Assembly: GCF_001659705.1 (NCBI RefSeq)
Contig: NZ_CP015971.1
Location: forward strand, 2,607,029 to 2,671,028
Source of the DNA: Arachidicoccus sp. BS20
GTDB lineage: Bacteria; Bacteroidota; Bacteroidia; Chitinophagales; Chitinophagaceae
Reading direction: 5' to 3'
Length of the DNA stretch: 64,000 bases
Of this stretch, positions 25,933 to 35,124 are shown one piece after another; the first letter of the stretch is position 1; each line of letters begins with the position of its first letter. The position numbers and the translations under genes are program-made. Below the pieces are notes generated by a model. The model ran no database searches, was not told the DNA's origin, and saw nothing but the letters and a program-made list of their open reading frames with translations.

Positions 25933-27183
25933 TTACTTGATTATCAGTTCCTGATTATCTCCGAAGTTTTCGTAGCTGCTGGTAATTACCTGGTCGCCGG
26001 GTTCTAGCCCTTTTACAACTTCATAATAGTCGGGATTCTGACCGCCAAGCTGAATCTCTGCTTTGTACGCCGTAGTGCCGTCTTTACTTAGTTTGAAAAT
26101 CCAGTTACCGCCTGTTTGCTGATAAAACCCGCCGCGAGGCAACAATAATGCAGGTCTGTCGTCGCTAAGCGTAAGCAATATTTGCAGGCTTTGACCACGA
26201 TGAATAACATTAGGTGCTTTATTTTTAAATGCCATATCCACTTTAAACTTTCCATCGGCAACGGAAGGGTAAACTTTTTTCACAATCAGATTCAGCGTGT
26301 CGTTGCCCACAACAGCATTGCCCGTTAATCCCGGAAATACATTGTTGATATAATGTTCATCCACATCTACCTGCACTTTATAATCGCTGATGACGTCGAT
26401 TTGCCCAAGCCTCGTTCCCGCGGGTTTGTTTTGTCCTACTTCCGCGTCGAGCGAAGTCAATTGTCCATCCACCGGAGCGCGAACAATCAGGTCGCCTACT
26501 TTTTTCTGCATTAAACTAAGTGCATCGTTTGCACCGGCATACAATTTATTTTGCTGCACCAATTGTTGCGCCTTGTTTACAGAATCCTGCGACAATAAAT
26601 TTTCCTGTAATTCTTTTTTCTTTACCAGATAATCGTAGCTGATTTTCGATTGCTGATATGTTTGATAATCGAGCGCTTTTTGCTCATACAATTTTTTATT
26701 CAAATCGTACAGGCGCTTTGCCTCCTGTAACTGTTGCTCTACATCTGCCATCTGGTTCATATTGCTTACCGATGTCTGGCGTGCGCTGTTTTGCGCAATC
26801 TGCTCCTGCATCAAAGTGTTATACACACTATTTTGCTGTTCCACCAGGCTCATCATCAAATCAGTATTTGAAAGACGAAGAATAGGCTGACCTTTCTTCA
26901 TCATAGCGCCGTCTTCCACATAGCGTTCTTCTACACGACCGCCTTCCGTTACGTCGAGGTAGATGGTTGAAATAGGCATTACCACGCCGTTTACGGGAAT
27001 ATAATTTTTAAACTGCCCTTTGGTTACCTCGCTGATGGTAATCCGTTCTTTATCTACATTTAGCTTGCTGCCGCCGCGCGCGTAGTAAAAACTTGCGCCT
27101 ATTAACGCAACCAAAGCCACAATTCCGACGATGGTCAATATGCGTTTCCTGTTCCATTTTTTTTGTTCAATTACTCTGTCCAC
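25933..27183 (-). CDS. Periplasmic adaptor (membrane fusion) protein, HlyD/MacA type
   Basis: A 416-residue adaptor that should link an inner-membrane permease to the TolC-type channel. A single N-terminal TM (ILTIVGIVALVALIGASFYY, about residues 14-33) anchors it. Next come one half of the lipoyl/barrel-sandwich domain (EGGRVEERYVEDGAMMKKGQ near 75-95), a long Gln-rich coiled-coil hairpin (about 110-230), the other lipoyl half (VRAPVDGQLTSLDAEVGQ near 240), then beta-barrel and membrane-proximal domains ending in EPGDQVITSS. It is the only adaptor in the island, so it is presumably shared by several permeases. Near-identical 178-bp repeats lie on both sides of the gene. Confidence 0.92.
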   Translation of the reverse strand: MDRVIEQKKWNRKRILTIVGIVALVALIGASFYYARGGSKLNVDKERITISEVTKGQFKNYIPVNGVVMPISTIYLDVTEGGRVEERYVEDGAMMKKGQPILRLSNTDLMMSLVEQQNSVYNTLMQEQIAQNSARQTSVSNMNQMADVEQQLQEAKRLYDLNKKLYEQKALDYQTYQQSKISYDYLVKKKELQENLLSQDSVNKAQQLVQQNKLYAGANDALSLMQKKVGDLIVRAPVDGQLTSLDAEVGQNKPAGTRLGQIDVISDYKVQVDVDEHYINNVFPGLTGNAVVGNDTLNLIVKKVYPSVADGKFKVDMAFKNKAPNVIHRGQSLQILLTLSDDRPALLLPRGGFYQQTGGNWIFKLSKDGTTAYKAEIQLGGQNPDYYEVVKGLEPGDQVITSSYENFGDNQELIIK

Positions 27184-27243
27184 TGTTTTTGATTTTTATT
27201 GTTTATTAATTTGTTTTATTGTTGAATTGCCATTAAGTCAATG

Positions 27244-27421
27244 ATGAACACTTGTGCACCGTCATTGCGAGGAGTGTGGCACGAGCGACGTGGCAATCTC
27301 AATGAGATTTCTCCCTTCGGTCGAAATGACGTGCCGGCGTGTTTATATCTTACTTTCATCTTTATTATCGTTTTTATAATTGTCGTTTTAATCATATAAA
27401 TCCTAAAAATCTCCGTTCAGA
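27244..27421. repeat. 178-bp direct repeat, copy upstream of the adaptor gene
   Basis: Same orientation as 25755-25932, offset 1489 bp with no gaps. It spans from 61 bp before the adaptor start to the base before the stop region of permease 7. Recombination between the copies would remove the adaptor gene. Confidence 0.88.
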
Positions 27422-27422
27422 C

Positions 27423-29849
27423 TCATTCCGTTTTTAAACTCTTTACGGGGTTTTCTTTTGCCGATTTCCATGCGCGCATTGCAAGCACCGATAACGCAAT
27501 CAACATCATGCCCGCAGCGCTTGCGATGAATACCCACCAGCCGACACTTATTTTATAAGCAAACCCATTTAACCATTCATGTGAAAAATACCACGCAAAT
27601 GGAAACGCAATCAACGATGCTATAACGACCAATTGCAACATACTTTTCGACAGCATTGCCACAATTTGATATACCGATGCACCTAACACTTTGCGGATAC
27701 CGATTTCTTTTCTGCGCCGGTTTGCCATGAATGTAACCAAGCCGAACAAGCCAAGACAGGATATAAAAATTGTCAAACCTGTTGCCCACGTTAGCACCTG
27801 CGAAATGGCGATATCCTCTTTGTACAATTTCTCAATCGACTGGTCTAAAAAGGTGTAGTCAAATGTATTGCCCGGATATAAAGCATGATAAACGGCTTGT
27901 ATCTTCCGGAGAGTTGCCTGCCAGTCATCGGGTTCGCCCGATAAAAGGATATGGACAAAACCTGCGTGCGGCGCATCATAAAAATAAAGCATCGGTTTGA
28001 TGGAGGACTTGGTCGAACCCATACTAAAATCGTGCAGCACACCTCTAATAATTACTTTATTCCCATCGAAGTCAAATACCTGATTGACGGCATTTAAAGG
28101 AGAGGAATAACCTATCTGCCTGGCAAATGTTTCATTGACCAGCACCCCAAAAGGGTCCGCCGCCATATTGGTCGTGATATTGGAACCTGCTGTAAGCGGA
28201 ATGCCAAAAAGATGAATATAATTTGTATCGCCCAAAAACTGCCATACACTAAAATGCAATTCTTTTCCTTTTACGATAGTAGAAGCAACCGAAATACTTT
28301 GTATAGCAGAGGTTGGCGCGGCGCTGCCCAGGCTTACCTCTGAAACGCCCGGCAATTGCTGTAACTTATTTACCAGGACATATTTATTGCTTTTTACTTT
28401 TCTTGCGTCCGGCGCATAAAACGAGATAATGCCTTTTATATTTTTATATCCCAAATCTTTATTCAGCGAATAATGAATTTGTCTGCTTACAGTTATTACC
28501 AATACCAATAAAATTTGTGCTACCGCAAACTGGCTGATAATTAAAATCTTTCTGGTAAGACTGTTTTTATATCCTTTGCCTGAAGTATTGCCCTTCAAAA
28601 CTTTTACGGGTTCAAACCTTGCCAAAACCAACGCAGGATAAATACCGGCAACAAATGTGAGCGCGACCATCAATACAGTTAAGCAACCGATTCCTTCTGC
28701 ATTTAATACGTTGAAGAAAGTAAATCCTTTAGGAATATAACCGGCAAACCCTTTCATCAGTAAAGGCACAAGCACAACCGCCAATAATGCCGAAAGCAAA
28801 GTAATCACAAATGTTTCCATAAGAAATTGAAACCTTATTTGCCGTTCGCTGCCACCAAATGTTTTGCGCACGCCTACTTCTTTTGCACGCAAGCTTGACT
28901 GTGCCGTAGATAAATTGATATAATTGATAACAGCCAGCGATAAAATAAACAAAGCGATTAATGATAAATTAAACAGAGTAGCTTTCGATATAGTTCCGTC
29001 AACATCCATTGCATAATGATTTTGACTTATGGGCAACAACTTTGGTTCATCGCCGCTCATTCCCGGGTCAGGCTTATTATTAGCATAGTCTATCTCTTTT
29101 AATTGCTTCTCAACAAGTGCCGGGTTCGTTCCGTCTTTTAACCGCACCACACAAAGCGAAGCGTAGCTTACGTGCCCCCAATGTTCCCAGCCATAAAGTT
29201 TCTTTAGTCGTTCGCTGCTTGTAATGGTTGGGTAAGAAATGAAAATTTTATAATTAAAATCGCTGTTCTCTTTCAAATCGTCCACAATACCGGAAACGGT
29301 TACGTTGATACTATCACTGAAAATAATGCGCTTGCCGATGATGTCGGATAAATTTTGTTTAGGAAAAAAAATTTCGGCTGACGATTTGGAAATCACTATC
29401 GTGTTCGGAACATCCAGCGCGCTTTTCGGATTACCTACAAGCCATTTATGCGGGAAAACAGAAAAGAAACCGGCATCGGCAAAGACAACGCCGTTATTTT
29501 TGGGAAAAGGCTTCATAGCGCCTTTCCCCGTTTCCACAAGCGCAGCGGAAGAACCGTTCAATAAAAGTACATGAGATACCACATCCACGCCCGCAACCTT
29601 GTCCCTGATGGCTTGCGGCAATGCCGTAGTTACACCGGAATTAATGTCGTCTGCTCCCGAATAAGTATATACGCGATAGACGTTTTGGTTGTGCGGTTCC
29701 CATTTATCAAAGCTGCTGTCGTAGCGTACAATCATAAAAATAATCAGCGAGGCGCTTATGCCAATTGCCAGTCCAAGAATATTGATAAAGCTTGCGGCTG
29801 TATTTTTACGCAGATTAATCCATGCGACTTTGAGATAATGTGTGAACAT
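27423..29849 (-). CDS. ABC transporter permease 7, double MacB/FtsX type
   Basis: An 808-residue permease. The ATG at 29849 (MFTHYLKVAWINLRKN) was chosen because it aligns with the paralogues; the frame is open for 28 more codons to 29933 without family resemblance. The first bundle motif is RAKEVGVRKTFGGSERQI near 325 and TM5 near 435 is KILIISQFAVAQILLVLVI. The second motif is RRKEIGIRKVLGASV near 690, with Arg-Arg-Arg where others have QRT. It ends NPVKSLKTE after a shortened WKSAKE helix. It lies immediately upstream of the adaptor gene in the transcript. Confidence 0.91.
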   Translation of the reverse strand: MFTHYLKVAWINLRKNTAASFINILGLAIGISASLIIFMIVRYDSSFDKWEPHNQNVYRVYTYSGADDINSGVTTALPQAIRDKVAGVDVVSHVLLLNGSSAALVETGKGAMKPFPKNNGVVFADAGFFSVFPHKWLVGNPKSALDVPNTIVISKSSAEIFFPKQNLSDIIGKRIIFSDSINVTVSGIVDDLKENSDFNYKIFISYPTITSSERLKKLYGWEHWGHVSYASLCVVRLKDGTNPALVEKQLKEIDYANNKPDPGMSGDEPKLLPISQNHYAMDVDGTISKATLFNLSLIALFILSLAVINYINLSTAQSSLRAKEVGVRKTFGGSERQIRFQFLMETFVITLLSALLAVVLVPLLMKGFAGYIPKGFTFFNVLNAEGIGCLTVLMVALTFVAGIYPALVLARFEPVKVLKGNTSGKGYKNSLTRKILIISQFAVAQILLVLVITVSRQIHYSLNKDLGYKNIKGIISFYAPDARKVKSNKYVLVNKLQQLPGVSEVSLGSAAPTSAIQSISVASTIVKGKELHFSVWQFLGDTNYIHLFGIPLTAGSNITTNMAADPFGVLVNETFARQIGYSSPLNAVNQVFDFDGNKVIIRGVLHDFSMGSTKSSIKPMLYFYDAPHAGFVHILLSGEPDDWQATLRKIQAVYHALYPGNTFDYTFLDQSIEKLYKEDIAISQVLTWATGLTIFISCLGLFGLVTFMANRRRKEIGIRKVLGASVYQIVAMLSKSMLQLVVIASLIAFPFAWYFSHEWLNGFAYKISVGWWVFIASAAGMMLIALSVLAMRAWKSAKENPVKSLKTE

Positions 29850-29911
29850 AGTATTGAATTTTTTTATTGTTTGGAAAATTGTTTTATTGCTCAATTGTTT
29901 TGTTGTTTTAC

Positions 29912-29977
29912 CACAACGGCGTTGCGCCACCAATGATTCACAACGTTGTGATTTCGTCGTGTCTTTGTACCGTTGTG
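29912..29977. repeat. CACAACG palindromic spacer element
   Basis: Outer arms CACAACGG (29912) and CCGTTGTG (29970) enclose a perfect 12-bp palindrome, CACAACGTTGTG, at 29939-29950. It lies between permeases 7 and 8 and is unrelated to the TGACG family. Confidence 0.55.
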
Positions 29978-30033
29978 TTTCTGCTCTCTTTCATATTTCA
30001 TTTTCCTATAAATCCTGAAAATTATGGTTCAGA

Positions 30034-32436
30034 CTATTCCGTTTTCAAACTCTTTACGGGATTGGCTCTTGCAGCTTTGATGGCGTGATAACTTACCGTA
30101 ACCAAAGCAATAGCCAAAGCAAATAATGCAGGAACAGCCAATACCCACCAACTGATTGCGGTTCTGTATTCGTATTTCTGCAACCATTTGTGCATACAAA
30201 GCCATGCAACAGGTGCAGCGATGGCACAAGAAATCAAAACCAATACAATAAAGTCTTTGGATAATAATTTCCATAAACCGAATACCGATGCGCCTAATAC
30301 TTTTCTGATACCGATTTCTTTTGTTCTTTGCTCTGCCATGAAAGACGCTAAACCAAACAAGCCCAAACAACTGATGAATACCGCCAATGCCGCAAAGAAT
30401 GTGGCGAGCTTACCGATGCGCTCTTCCGTAGCAAACTTTTGGGCGTACTCCTCGTTTACAAAATTGTAAGTAAAGGGTGCTTCTGTAATATATTTTTTAA
30501 ATACTTTTCCTATTGTTTCAATGGCTTCGTGTGCGCTTTTGCTGGGATTGAGCCGCAAATAAAACAGGCCAATATCACTCGGATATTTATTAAGAACATA
30601 GAACGCCTGTTGCACGGGCGTATATGCCGAACCCGAAACAATATCCTGCACTACACCGATGACGGTATAATGTACCGAACTGTCATATGTATCGCCTATA
30701 ATGGTGCCCACAGGATTTTTTAGTCCCATATATTTTACAGCAGCTTCGTTGATAATTAACGATGACGAATCCGAAACACCCGTTGCATAAAAATCCCTTC
30801 CCCTTGTTATATGCCAGCCAACTGTATTTCCGAAGTCGGTAGAAACGCTCGTTTGTACAAAATCCTGTGTAAGGTTCGGGTCTTTTCCTGCCCATGTCAA
30901 TCCGTTCGTGCTTGACCAAACATTGGTAACAGGCGCTGTACTGTTTGCCATATTTGTAATGGCGCCGCTTGCCAATAATTCATTTTTTATGGCGGAAAAA
31001 TATTTTGCATATTCCGGCGTATTCACATACATATCTATCAGCGCGTTTTGATTATAACCCACAGGTCTGTTTTGGGAAAATTTTATTTGTTTGTAAACAA
31101 CAAGCGTTCCGATTATCAGAATAAGGGAAATGGTAAATTGCGAAATGATGAGGATTTTTCTCGGCAATGAAGCATTTCGTCCTGCGCGGAAGCTGCCCTT
31201 CAACACTTTTACGGGATTGAAGGAAGACAGATACAACGCAGGATAACTGCCTGCAATGATTCCCGTGAAAAGAATAAAAATTACGGAAGTCAACCAAAAG
31301 AAAACATTTCCCCATGGAATAATCATTCTTTTGTCGGATAATGTATTGAACCACGGAAGTGTCAATCTTGTTAATAACAATGCAATCGCAAATGCAATCA
31401 CAACCATTAATATGGATTCAAAATAAAATTGTTTGATAAGCATAGAACGGAGCGAGCCTACGACCTTGCGGATACCCACTTCCTTTGCCCGTTTTTCGCT
31501 ACGCGCCGTTGAGAGATTCATAAAATTGATGCAAGCCAACAACAGTACGAACATCCCGATGATTCCAAACATCCATACATACACAATTTTTCCGCCTGTC
31601 TGTACGCCGTTTTCGTAGTTGTCATGTAAATGCCAGTCTTTCATCGGTGCAAGAAACATTTGTGCATGATATTTCTTTTCACCTGCGCTTACTTCGTTTA
31701 ATTTTATATCGGCTATTTTTTTGCTTACCTCTTGCATATCTGTATGGTCTGCCATCTGTACAAATACCCGGAAGGAATTATTGTCCCACCTTGTTTGGTT
31801 GTTCTTAATCCAGCTTTCAGATGTTACATACAAGTCCCACGGCGCAATAAAATCCAATCCGCTAAAGTCTGTGTTATAAGGAATGTCTTCGTAAACGCCG
31901 GCGACTTTTACATCGAGTTTATTATCGATTTTTAACTGCTTGTTCATAGGGTCGGCGTTGCCAAACAGCGCTTTGGCTGTAGATGCAGAAATATAAACAT
32001 CGTTCGGCTGACTAAGCGCACCGTATCTGCCTTTCAGCATTTTAAGTGAGAGCATATCATCCGCACCTTTATCCATATAAGCGCCTGATTTTATGATGTT
32101 TTTCATGCCCAAATTAAGCACGTGGTCGCCCTGCCAGGAACTCATGATTACATGCTTGAAATCGCTTCCGTATTTTGTTTGCAATGCTTTGCCCAGAGGA
32201 AACGGGTCAGCCTGTTGTGTATAAATCTTTCCTTCTACCGTTTGGTTTTGCAGTACCTGCGCAATGGTATTATAGTTTTTAAATGAAGTGTTAAATGAGA
32301 CTTCACTGTAAATCCAAAGACCAATCAATAAGGCAACAGCCATGCCTACGGCAAGCCCGCCGATGTTGATAACGGAAAATGTTTTGTTTCTAAACAAATT
32401 GCGCCACGCGGTTTTGAGATAATGTGCGATAATCAT
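30034..32436 (-). CDS. ABC transporter permease 8, double MacB/FtsX type
   Basis: An 800-residue permease. Start MIIAHYLKTAWRNLFRNKTF at 32436, preferred over an ATG nine codons upstream that adds MSNKTKSKA. The first bundle motif is RAKEVGIRKVVGSLRSMLI near 315 and TM5 near 425 is LIISQFTISLILIIGTLVV. The second motif is RTKEIGIRKVLGASVFGLW near 680, ending ANPVKSLKTE. The two periplasmic domains (about 45-290 and 455-650) are well conserved in size. It lies between permeases 9 and 7 in the tolC-headed unit. Substrate unknown. Confidence 0.92.
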   Translation of the reverse strand: MIIAHYLKTAWRNLFRNKTFSVINIGGLAVGMAVALLIGLWIYSEVSFNTSFKNYNTIAQVLQNQTVEGKIYTQQADPFPLGKALQTKYGSDFKHVIMSSWQGDHVLNLGMKNIIKSGAYMDKGADDMLSLKMLKGRYGALSQPNDVYISASTAKALFGNADPMNKQLKIDNKLDVKVAGVYEDIPYNTDFSGLDFIAPWDLYVTSESWIKNNQTRWDNNSFRVFVQMADHTDMQEVSKKIADIKLNEVSAGEKKYHAQMFLAPMKDWHLHDNYENGVQTGGKIVYVWMFGIIGMFVLLLACINFMNLSTARSEKRAKEVGIRKVVGSLRSMLIKQFYFESILMVVIAFAIALLLTRLTLPWFNTLSDKRMIIPWGNVFFWLTSVIFILFTGIIAGSYPALYLSSFNPVKVLKGSFRAGRNASLPRKILIISQFTISLILIIGTLVVYKQIKFSQNRPVGYNQNALIDMYVNTPEYAKYFSAIKNELLASGAITNMANSTAPVTNVWSSTNGLTWAGKDPNLTQDFVQTSVSTDFGNTVGWHITRGRDFYATGVSDSSSLIINEAAVKYMGLKNPVGTIIGDTYDSSVHYTVIGVVQDIVSGSAYTPVQQAFYVLNKYPSDIGLFYLRLNPSKSAHEAIETIGKVFKKYITEAPFTYNFVNEEYAQKFATEERIGKLATFFAALAVFISCLGLFGLASFMAEQRTKEIGIRKVLGASVFGLWKLLSKDFIVLVLISCAIAAPVAWLCMHKWLQKYEYRTAISWWVLAVPALFALAIALVTVSYHAIKAARANPVKSLKTE

Positions 32437-32544
32437 TGCTTTTGATTTTGTTTTATTGCTCAATTGTTTTGTGGTTTACTGTTTTCCCTATTTCATTTTC
32501 AATATTCCTTTTAATCCAAAAAATCCTGCAAATCCTCGTTCAGA

Positions 32545-34917
32545 CTATTCCGTTTTCAAACTCTTTACAGGATTGGCTCTTGCGGCTTTAAATGCTTGCG
32601 AACTCACGGTGATGAAGGCAATCAGCAACGCCAGCGCGGCAGCAATGATAAATACATACCATTCAACGCCGATGCGGTATTGATAGTTCTGCAACCAACT
32701 GCGCATCAATAAATACGCCGCCGGAAATGCGATAATGCACGATAGCGCAACGAGCTTCAAAAAATCTTTTGAAAGCAGCTGCACAATGGATTTTACCGAT
32801 GCGCCCAATACTTTGCGAATGCCGATTTCTTTTGTTCTTTGCTCTGCCATAAATGCCGACAAACCAAACAAACCCAAACAGGAAATAATGATTGCCAAAC
32901 CGCCGAAAACAAAAGCAAGATTTCCCAGCATTTCTTCGCTTTGGAAGAAGGTTTCAAACTCTTTGTCCACAAACTTGTAATTGAACGGATTTTCGGGTTC
33001 TTCTTTGTCGTACAACGATTTTATTTTGGCTATATCGCTTGCCACGTCTGTGTTTGCTTTGAGGCGTATGAATAACTCCATGTAATTATCAGCCGGACTA
33101 ACACAATAAAAAAACATAGGGTCTGGTTGTACACTACTCATATTGTTGTACACAAAATTTTTCAATACACCGATGATATTAATTTTGTTGCCGCCGCCAT
33201 CATATATTACACCACCAACGCGACCATTCTTTTCTCCAATCAATTTGGCAAAACTTTCATTAATAATGATATTGGCGCTGTCCGTAGCCGGCGATTGAAA
33301 ATCTCTCCCTTCCATCAAATGAAATCCGGCGGTGGTAATATAATGCGGCGTTATACGGTTCAGGCTTATTAATATTTTTTCATTTGCGGCTTGCCCATCC
33401 CAATGATAATCGCTCGAGCCGCTTCCTATTTGCAAAGGCGAAGACCAAGACATACTTGCATCTTCCACTAAACCTGTTTGCAAAAGCTCATTACGAAACG
33501 CTTCAAAGTGCTGTGAAATATTGTCGCCCGGTTGTGGTAAATAAATCAAATGTTCTTTATCAAAACCCAAATCTCTTATTTTGGTATGTTGTATTTGTTG
33601 GTAAATAATAATAGTGGAAATGATTAAAATAATGGATGCGGAAAACTGTACAACCACTAACGCCTTTCGCACAAAACCGCCGCCCGACGAGGTTTTGGAC
33701 GATTGCCTGCGCAATGCTTTAATAGGATTGAACGATGATAAATACAGCGCGGGATAACTGCCTGCCAGCACTCCGCAAACAATGGTTATCAACAATAAAC
33801 CAACAATGTGCGCGGTGGTATTGATATGAAAAGCTATTTCCGTTTTGAATACGGAATTGAACAAAGGTAACGTTACATACACCAGTCCAACAGCGATGAA
33901 CATGGCAATGAATGAAACCATCAGCGCTTCGGTTAAAAATTGTTTCATTAATGTTTGACGCCTCGCGCCGAATACTTTGCGTACGCCTACTTCTTTGGAA
34001 CGATTTTGCGCACGCGCCGTCGAGAGATTCATAAAATTGATGCAGGCAATCAGTAAAATAATAAACCCGACAAACGAAAACATTTTTACATATTTTATTT
34101 GTCCGGAACCCGTAGGTTTTCCATTCGCAAAATCGTGATACAAATGCGTTTTAGATAATGGAAACAGCCAAAATTCTGCGGAGTTGTCACTGCCGTTTGC
34201 TTTTGCTGTAAATTGTATTTTTTTATTTATGGCATCCACATTTGCGTTCGGATATAGTTCTACAAAAATTTCCAACGAATTACTGCCCCAGTTTTCCTGA
34301 TAGGCATAATCGCCATGGACATCCATTTTTATAATGTAGTCATAATTGAAAGTCATATTCTTCGGCATATCTTTTATCACGGCTTTTACCGTGAAAAGCT
34401 TGTTGCCGTTCATCTTTAATGTTTTGCCCACCGCAGGTTTGTTGCCGAAAAAAGCCATTGCCATTTTTTGTGAAATCACGATACCGTTATTGTCATTCAG
34501 CGCATTTTTGAGACTTCCTTCCACAACAGGGAAATTGAAGATTTGGAAAAATGTGCTATCTGCTTCCGTGCCTTGCTCGGCTATTTTTTTATTACCGAGT
34601 GAAAAAGCCGAACTATGTGTCCAATCGACGCTTACTGCGTTTTTAATTTCCGGAACAGATTGTTTCAATGCAGCTACCAAAGGGTGTGGACTTGCATCAA
34701 ACGTGATATAGTTACCGTTATATTTTTGGTTGTCCATTACCTGGTAAATATTCGCGGCATTGTTAAACTGCTTATTGTAATCCAACTGGTTTTCCACCCA
34801 AAGCAAAATGAGCGCAACGCAGGCAATGCCAATGGCAAGCCCGCCAATGTTGAGAACAGTAAAGATTTTGTTCTTCTTTAAAATCTTCGACGCTGTTTTA
34901 AAATAATGTAAGAACAT
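32545..34917 (-). CDS. ABC transporter permease 9, double MacB/FtsX type
   Basis: A 790-residue permease starting MFLHYFKTASKILKKNKIF. TM1 is about 20-40. The first bundle motif is RSKEVGVRKVFGARRQTLM near 302, TM5 near 412 is VVVQFSASIILIISTIII and the second motif is RTKEIGIRKVLGASV near 673, ending ANPVKSLKTE. It is the first permease after the outer-membrane channel gene. Its second half is very like that of permease 3, suggesting a fairly recent duplication or gene conversion. The two lie about 19 kb apart in the same orientation. Confidence 0.92.
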   Translation of the reverse strand: MFLHYFKTASKILKKNKIFTVLNIGGLAIGIACVALILLWVENQLDYNKQFNNAANIYQVMDNQKYNGNYITFDASPHPLVAALKQSVPEIKNAVSVDWTHSSAFSLGNKKIAEQGTEADSTFFQIFNFPVVEGSLKNALNDNNGIVISQKMAMAFFGNKPAVGKTLKMNGNKLFTVKAVIKDMPKNMTFNYDYIIKMDVHGDYAYQENWGSNSLEIFVELYPNANVDAINKKIQFTAKANGSDNSAEFWLFPLSKTHLYHDFANGKPTGSGQIKYVKMFSFVGFIILLIACINFMNLSTARAQNRSKEVGVRKVFGARRQTLMKQFLTEALMVSFIAMFIAVGLVYVTLPLFNSVFKTEIAFHINTTAHIVGLLLITIVCGVLAGSYPALYLSSFNPIKALRRQSSKTSSGGGFVRKALVVVQFSASIILIISTIIIYQQIQHTKIRDLGFDKEHLIYLPQPGDNISQHFEAFRNELLQTGLVEDASMSWSSPLQIGSGSSDYHWDGQAANEKILISLNRITPHYITTAGFHLMEGRDFQSPATDSANIIINESFAKLIGEKNGRVGGVIYDGGGNKINIIGVLKNFVYNNMSSVQPDPMFFYCVSPADNYMELFIRLKANTDVASDIAKIKSLYDKEEPENPFNYKFVDKEFETFFQSEEMLGNLAFVFGGLAIIISCLGLFGLSAFMAEQRTKEIGIRKVLGASVKSIVQLLSKDFLKLVALSCIIAFPAAYLLMRSWLQNYQYRIGVEWYVFIIAAALALLIAFITVSSQAFKAARANPVKSLKTE

Positions 34918-34983
34918 GGTCTTGAAATTTTATTGGTTTAGAAATATTGTTTTATTGTTACCGATAAATTGAAACATGTTTGC

Positions 34984-35080
34984 CGTCATGCCGAACTCGT
35001 TTCGGCATCTCCTGTCCAATTTTAATTCTGTGTATTTGAGATGCTGAAATAATCCTGAATCAAGTTCAGGACAGCATGAT
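34984..35080. repeat. Palindromic spacer repeat, CGTCATGCCGAA subtype
   Basis: Left arm CGTCATGCCGAA, inner hairpin ccgaactcgtttcgg, right arm with GATGCTGAAA and an imperfect AGCATGATGAG end. It is a decayed relative of 16808-16879 and fills half of the spacer between tolC and permease 9. Confidence 0.6.
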
Positions 35081-35124
35081 GAGCGCATTCGTATTCATAT
35101 TTCATTTTCCTGTTCATTTGAATA

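Noticed and set aside
25755-27421. Insertion sequence carrying the adaptor gene
   Set aside because: No transposase, no terminal inverted repeats at the 178-bp copies, and the cargo is a normal exporter component; segmental duplication of spacer DNA is simpler.
8063-35080. CRISPR array
   Set aside because: The repeats lie kilobases apart in gene spacers, are palindromic and vary in length; there are no regular spacers and no cas genes.
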